Below, in pieces: positions 34,082-37,767 of a stretch of DNA of 37,767 nt. Numbering within the stretch: the stretch's first letter is position 1; each line of letters starts with the position of its first letter. Position numbers and translations under genes: made by a program. The DNA comes from an uncultured Clostridia bacterium (GTDB lineage: Bacteria > Bacillota > Clostridia > Oscillospirales > Acutalibacteraceae). The stretch lies in NCBI GenBank assembly GCA_947170465.1, contig CAMVTS010000019.1:1-37767 (forward strand), in the 5' to 3' direction. Under the pieces are notes generated by a model. The model was not told the origin of the DNA. It ran no database searches and saw only the letters and a program-made list of their open reading frames with translations.

Positions 34082-35422
34082 ATGTCATACGTTAGCGAAC
34101 AGCTTGAAAAGCTGGCAGCAAAAAATTCCAATCAGCCTGAATTTCTTCAGACGGCTACCGAGGTACTGACCTCTCTGGAGCCTGTTTTTGATGCAAATCC
34201 TGAGTATGAGAAGAATGCAATCATCGAGAGAATCACTGAGCCTGAGAGACAGGTTATCTTCAGAGTTCCGTGGGTAGACGACAACGGCAAGGTTCAGGTT
34301 AACCGCGGTTTCCGTGTACAGTTCAGCAGTGCGCTTGGTCCGTACAAGGGTGGTCTCCGTTTTGATCCCTCCGTTAATATCAGTATTGTTAAGTTCCTCG
34401 GCTTTGAGCAGATTTTCAAGAACTCTTTGACCGGTCTGCCCATCGGCGGCGGCAAGGGCGGCGCGGACTTTAACCCCAACGGTAAGTCCGACATGGAAAT
34501 CATGAGATTCTGCCAGTCCTTCATGACTGAGCTTTACAGACACATTGGTCCGAACACTGACGTTCCTGCCGGTGACCTCGGCGTAGGCGGCAGAGAGATT
34601 GGCTACATGATGGGTCAGTACAAGAGAATCAGAGATTGCTATGACGGCACTCTCACCGGTAAGGGCACTGCTAACGGCGGTCTCGCAGGCAGAGCGGAAG
34701 CTACCGGTTATGGTATTGTATTCTACGCAAGAGAAATGCTCAAGCACTTCGGAGAGTCTCTTGAGGGCAAGAAGGTTGTTATCTCCGGCTTTGGTAATGT
34801 TGCATGGGGTACTGCTAAGAAGCTCGAGCAGCTCGGCGCTAAGGCAATTACTATTTCCGGTCCTGACGGCTATATCCTCGATGAGGAAGGCGTTACCGGC
34901 GAGAAGATTGATTACCTCCTCGAGCTCAGAAACTCCGGTAAGAACATCTGCGCTCCTTATGCTGAGAAGTATCCGAATGCGAAGTTCTTCGCAGGTGAGA
35001 AGCCCTGGGGCGTTAAGGCTGACCTCTACATTCCTTGCGCTACTCAGAACGAGATTCACGTTGCTGACGCTGAGAAGATGGTTGCCAACGGCTGTAAGTT
35101 CCTCTGCGAAGGCGCTAACATGCCTACCACCAACGAGGCTATCGAGTACCTCCAGAGCAACGGTGTTGTTGTTGGTCCTTCCAAGGCTGCTAATGCCGGC
35201 GGCGTAGCTTGCTCCTGCATTGAGATGAGCCAGAACGCTGAGCACGCAATCTTCACTGAGGAAGAAGTTTATGCAAAGCTCGAGACCATCATGGTCAACA
35301 TCTTCAAGCAGAGCGTTGCCGCCTGCGAGAAGTATAACCTTGGCGATAACCTCATTGCAGGCGCTAACATCGCCGGCTTCGAGAGAGTTGCGCAGGCTAT
35401 GCTGATTCAGGGTATCTGCTAA
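34082..35422 (+). CDS. gdhA: glutamate dehydrogenase, hexameric
   Basis: Reversible amination of 2-oxoglutarate to glutamate, the main ammonium entry in many gut clostridia. It has 446 residues, the length of the small hexameric class. Substrate and catalytic residues K89 (YKGGLRF), K113, K125 (GGGKGG) and D165 (VPAGD) are all present; the dinucleotide fold shows SGFGNVA. Whether it uses NADH or NADPH cannot be decided safely: the residues after the second strand (ISGPDGY) occur in enzymes of both kinds. AAGGAGGA precedes the ATG at 34082. Codon use is strongly biased to few codons, as expected for an abundant protein, and it is monocistronic (own promoter and terminator). Confidence 0.96.
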   Translation: MSYVSEQLEKLAAKNSNQPEFLQTATEVLTSLEPVFDANPEYEKNAIIERITEPERQVIFRVPWVDDNGKVQVNRGFRVQFSSALGPYKGGLRFDPSVNISIVKFLGFEQIFKNSLTGLPIGGGKGGADFNPNGKSDMEIMRFCQSFMTELYRHIGPNTDVPAGDLGVGGREIGYMMGQYKRIRDCYDGTLTGKGTANGGLAGRAEATGYGIVFYAREMLKHFGESLEGKKVVISGFGNVAWGTAKKLEQLGAKAITISGPDGYILDEEGVTGEKIDYLLELRNSGKNICAPYAEKYPNAKFFAGEKPWGVKADLYIPCATQNEIHVADAEKMVANGCKFLCEGANMPTTNEAIEYLQSNGVVVGPSKAANAGGVACSCIEMSQNAEHAIFTEEEVYAKLETIMVNIFKQSVAACEKYNLGDNLIAGANIAGFERVAQAMLIQGIC

Positions 35423-35456
35423 TTCAGGTTTTTCCTTAATATCTTTTCCCATATTG

Positions 35457-35488
35457 AAACAGCAGTCGGTTTTTCCGGCTGCTGTTTT
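35457..35488 (+). terminator. intrinsic terminator after gdhA
   Basis: A 13-base-pair stem (35457-35469 and 35475-35487, one G-T pair), a T5 loop and a short T run at the end. Confidence 0.88.
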
Positions 35489-35493
35489 CCTTA

Positions 35494-35521
35494 TTGACTT
35501 TTTCGCTGATTGCTTTATAAT
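35494..35521 (+). promoter_or_regulatory. promoter of the SGNH gene
   Basis: TTGACT at 35494-35499, a 16-base spacer and a perfect TATAAT at 35516-35521, directly after the gdhA terminator. The expected transcript start falls at 35528-35529, on the start codon of the next gene. Confidence 0.75.
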
Positions 35522-35528
35522 ATTAGGT

Positions 35529-36656
35529 ATGGACAAGTACTTGAAACGAATAATAAAAATTATAGCCTTTATAATACCGCTCATACTGGTGGTTTTTGCG
35601 CTGCAGGAATTTGTGCTGTGTCACATCGACCACAACAAGTTGCGTATGGATGGTTTCTATCTGGAAGATGAGAATTCCATTGATGTAGTACTGACAGGCG
35701 CCAGTGAGCTTTACAGCGGTTTTTCTCCGGGGTTAGCTTATGAAAAGTTTGGATATACAAGCTATCCATATGCCACTGCGTCAATTACGGCAGGCGCGTC
35801 AATTACGCAGTTCAGGGAAATCCTGCGCACGCAGAATCCGAAGTTGATTCTGGTCGAAATTAATCCATTTTTGTATCCTGATAATGAAAATGAAACAAAC
35901 GAGGGAAGTATCCGCAATTTTATTGATAATGTTCCTCTGAATCAGAACAAGATTGATTATGTTGAGGAATTGAATCCGGAGCATAAAGAAGAATTTTATT
36001 TTCCTCTTATGAAATACCACAACTCTTGGAGTGAATATCCCGGCGGCTTGAAGTTTTTATTACCGTTAATCGAACAGCGTTTCCGAGGTTACACCTTGTT
36101 AAAAGGCTATAAGTCAAACACGAATACCTGTTCGGATAATGGCGGTTATATGAATAAACAGCTCGTCAACGACAGCAAAACATTGCCGTTGTACGAGGAC
36201 AGTGAAAACAAGCTCAGAGAATTGTTAAAGTTTTGTCAGGAGGAAAATCTGAATGTTGTGTTTTTCAGAGCGCCGCATTTAACGCCGAAGAGTCAATATA
36301 ATACATTTTGCCGTTCCAACAGAGCCGGAGAGATTATCCGGGAATACGGCTTTGATTTTCTGAATTTTGAACGTGACAGCGTGACAGCGAATTATCCGGC
36401 TGAGGATTATTATAATGTTCAGCATTTAAATATTTACGGCTCAGAGAAATTTACAGAATACCTTGGCGGTATCATTCAAAGCAAATACAATGTTCAGCCA
36501 AGTACATTAACAGATAATCAGAAGCAACAATGGAATGAAGCGGCAAACTATTATCATCAGTTTTACCGCTGCTGTGACGACAAGATTCAATCCGGAGTGA
36601 ACATGGAAATTAATGAGGATTTGACCGGAATCAGAGAAATTGCGAAATATCAGTAA
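35529..36656 (+). CDS. membrane-anchored SGNH hydrolase-like protein
   Basis: A 375-residue protein with a basic N-terminus, one membrane segment (about 9-30) and an extracytoplasmic domain. VVLTGASELYSGF, with candidate nucleophile S59, resembles block I of SGNH/DltD/AlgJ-like hydrolases, and DYYNVQHLN-x-YGSEKFTEYL (293-311), with H299, resembles the C-terminal block. At the position of the usual Asp of the D-x-x-H motif there is N296, so activity is uncertain. ATG at 35529 is the only start that keeps the membrane segment outside the gdhA terminator; no Shine-Dalgarno precedes it. A role in acylation or deacylation of surface polymers would be a guess. Its neighbours give no clue. Confidence 0.72.
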   Translation: MDKYLKRIIKIIAFIIPLILVVFALQEFVLCHIDHNKLRMDGFYLEDENSIDVVLTGASELYSGFSPGLAYEKFGYTSYPYATASITAGASITQFREILRTQNPKLILVEINPFLYPDNENETNEGSIRNFIDNVPLNQNKIDYVEELNPEHKEEFYFPLMKYHNSWSEYPGGLKFLLPLIEQRFRGYTLLKGYKSNTNTCSDNGGYMNKQLVNDSKTLPLYEDSENKLRELLKFCQEENLNVVFFRAPHLTPKSQYNTFCRSNRAGEIIREYGFDFLNFERDSVTANYPAEDYYNVQHLNIYGSEKFTEYLGGIIQSKYNVQPSTLTDNQKQQWNEAANYYHQFYRCCDDKIQSGVNMEINEDLTGIREIAKYQ

Positions 36657-36661
36657 AGTCA

Positions 36662-36690
36662 CAGGAAATCAGGCTTTTTCTGGTTTCCTG
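36662..36690 (+). terminator. hairpin after the SGNH gene
   Basis: An 11-base-pair stem (36662-36672 and 36680-36690, one G-T pair) with a 7-base loop. Only CGCTTTA follows, so it would be a weak terminator. Confidence 0.5.
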
Positions 36691-36708
36691 CGCTTTAGCC
36701 CTCCCCTC

Positions 36709-36738
36709 AATTATACAAAATACTCATTTTGTATAATT
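36709..36738. repeat. 30-base perfect AT-rich inverted repeat upstream of the recombinase
   Basis: Arms AATTATACAAAA and TTTTGTATAATT (12 bases each) flank TACTCA, whose outer bases also pair. The layout of arms and a 6-base centre is that of a tyrosine recombinase core site, and the right arm resembles the XerD-binding half of dif. A terminator is less likely, as no T-tract follows; an operator is possible. Confidence 0.5.
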
Positions 36739-36753
36739 ATTCTAAAATAGAAT
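36739..36753. repeat. second inverted repeat abutting the first
   Basis: ATTCTA and TAGAAT flank AAA. It begins one base after the 30-base repeat and overlaps the place where a -35 box would lie for the -10 at 36775, so it may be an operator of the recombinase gene. Confidence 0.45.
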
Positions 36754-36771
36754 TATCCCCCTCTTGTTCTG

Positions 36772-36780
36772 TGCTATACT
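36772..36780 (+). promoter_or_regulatory. extended -10 promoter of the recombinase gene
   Basis: TGCTATACT is an extended -10 element (TG-N-TATACT). No good -35 box lies 16-18 bases upstream, where the inverted repeat sits. The expected start is near 36787. Confidence 0.5.
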
Positions 36781-36809
36781 ATAACTATCAAGATTAGGCA
36801 GGTGATTTT

Positions 36810-37767
36810 GTGTCAGTTCATTTTCAAGATGAAGCTTTCCCAATTTTGAAAGAATATCTTTATTATTTACAAACGATTCGTCAGAAATCTCTCAAAACTG
36901 TTGACGAATATTATATTGATTTGAGAACTTTTTTCCGTTACTTGAAACGCGCCAAAGGTCTGGTCAGTACTGATTTGGATTTCGACGAAATTAAAATTGA
37001 TGATATTGACATGGAGTTGATTAAGACAATTACGCTGACGGACGCATATGAGTACATGAACTATCTGCAGCGTGAACGCAATAATCAAGCTGCGGCGCGT
37101 TCCCGGAAGGTTTCCAGTCTGCGCGGCTTCTTCAAGTATATTACCAATAAAAAACACTATCTCTCCGTCAACCCTATCGAGGAGCTGGAAGTACCAAAGA
37201 AGAAAAAGTCACTCCCAAAATATCTCACACTCGAACAAAGCCTCGAATTACTGAATGCGGTTGAAGGTGAATATAAAGAACGTGATTACGCGATACTGAC
37301 GTTGTTTTTGAACTGTGGTCTGCGTGTGTCGGAAATGGCAGGCTTGAATTACACGGATATTCGCTCTGACAACACCATGCGTGTGCTCGGTAAGGGCAAT
37401 AAAGAACGCATCGTCTATCTGAACGACGCGTGCATACGGGCTGTTCAGGACTATATGAAGATCCGGCCTGTCGATGGCGTCAAGGATAAAAAAGCCCTGT
37501 TTATCAGCAGGAACCGCAATCGCATGTCTGTCAAAACGATTCAGGCAATGGTGTATAAGTACCTGGAGAAAATCGGCTTGAATGCGCAGGGCTATTCCTG
37601 TCATAAGCTGCGTCATACTGCCGCTACGCTCATGTATCAGCACGGCGGCGTGGATGTGCGTGTGCTCAAAGAGGTATTAGGTCACGAAAATTTAGCGACC
37701 ACCGAGATTTATACCCATCTCAGTTCAGAACAAATGAAAAAAGCCGCGGATCAGAATCCGCTGGCTC
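36810..37767 (+). CDS. tyrosine recombinase, XerC/XerD-like (3' end beyond the window)
   Basis: A partial gene: 319 complete codons are visible, and the frame is open at the window end. The N-terminal SAM-like core-binding domain (about 5-130) is followed by the catalytic domain with the whole active site: R172 (GLRVSE), K195 (LGKGNKER), H265 and R268 (HKLRHT), H292 (LGHEN) and the nucleophile Y301 (IYTH). Nearly the full length of a XerC/D protein is present, so only a few residues are missing. GTG at 36810 was chosen because AGGTGA lies 4 bases upstream. It has no neighbouring excisionase, so a chromosome-dimer or cellular recombinase is as likely as a mobile-element integrase. Confidence 0.92.
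   Translation, partial: MSVHFQDEAFPILKEYLYYLQTIRQKSLKTVDEYYIDLRTFFRYLKRAKGLVSTDLDFDEIKIDDIDMELIKTITLTDAYEYMNYLQRERNNQAAARSRKVSSLRGFFKYITNKKHYLSVNPIEELEVPKKKKSLPKYLTLEQSLELLNAVEGEYKERDYAILTLFLNCGLRVSEMAGLNYTDIRSDNTMRVLGKGNKERIVYLNDACIRAVQDYMKIRPVDGVKDKKALFISRNRNRMSVKTIQAMVYKYLEKIGLNAQGYSCHKLRHTAATLMYQHGGVDVRVLKEVLGHENLATTEIYTHLSSEQMKKAADQNPLA

Noticed and set aside
34085..35584. Long open frame on the minus strand (499 codons) opposite gdhA
   Set aside because: gdhA has strongly biased codons that leave the antisense frame open. The frame has no recognisable protein domain and crosses the gdhA terminator and the SGNH promoter.
36810..37767. Phage or integrative element starting at the recombinase
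   Set aside because: The window ends within the gene; there is no excisionase, repressor pair, attachment repeat or tRNA gene in sight. The Xre gene is 3 kb away with metabolic genes between, so an element cannot be claimed.

Overview
The window reads as chromosomal core DNA of a Gram-positive, endospore-lineage member of the Clostridia, most likely an Oscillospiraceae/Ruminococcus-like gut anaerobe. The basis is gene order: several blocks match the Bacillus/Clostridium arrangement (aroQ-M24 peptidase-efp; miaB-YlbF-mutS-mutL-miaA; yggS-sepF-ylmH-divIVA-ileS-lspA-rluD; rplS-rbgA-rnhB-yraN; tig-clpP-clpX-lon-engB). The sporulation gene yunB is present, ribosome binding sites are strong AGGAGG types, and sigma-A promoters have 17-base spacers. 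The genus is inferred and was not tested. All genes but one run on the plus strand, closely packed.

Layout. 1-2780: shikimate enzyme AroQ, an M24 peptidase, elongation factor P on its own promoter, and a small acidic cysteine-rich zinc-ribbon protein, closed by a terminator. 2781-3431: yunB. 3463-10924: tRNA modification and mismatch repair (miaB, YlbF family, mutS, mutL, miaA). 10929-19151: an orphan HlyD-like membrane protein leading into the division cluster (yggS, sepF, ylmH, divIVA), then ileS, lspA and an RluD-type pseudouridine synthase. 19219-23412: promoter, structured leader and rplS, then signal peptidase, rbgA, rnhB, yraN and an M19 dipeptidase. 23399-25662: thrC with a metallophosphoesterase. 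25664-33389: trigger factor and the proteolysis genes clpP, clpX and lon, then engB and lysA, ending in a strong terminator.

From 33406 the character changes. A small minus-strand Xre-type repressor has a near-perfect operator across its own start site. A 407-base regulatory gap leads to gdhA with a structured leader. An SGNH-type membrane-anchored protein appears to have a leaderless transcript. The window ends inside a XerC/D-like tyrosine recombinase, whose upstream region holds two abutting inverted repeats, the larger laid out like a recombinase core site.

Most of the window is ordinary, well-conserved housekeeping DNA; I found no defence system, prophage, CRISPR array, insertion sequence, rRNA or tRNA gene. 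The observations most worth following up are regulatory: the inverted repeats at the recombinase, the self-operator of the Xre gene, the leaderless SGNH gene, the ribosome binding site inside the terminator before yunB, the pair of related palindromic elements at 19148 and 29022, and the orphan HlyD-like and acidic zinc-ribbon proteins.
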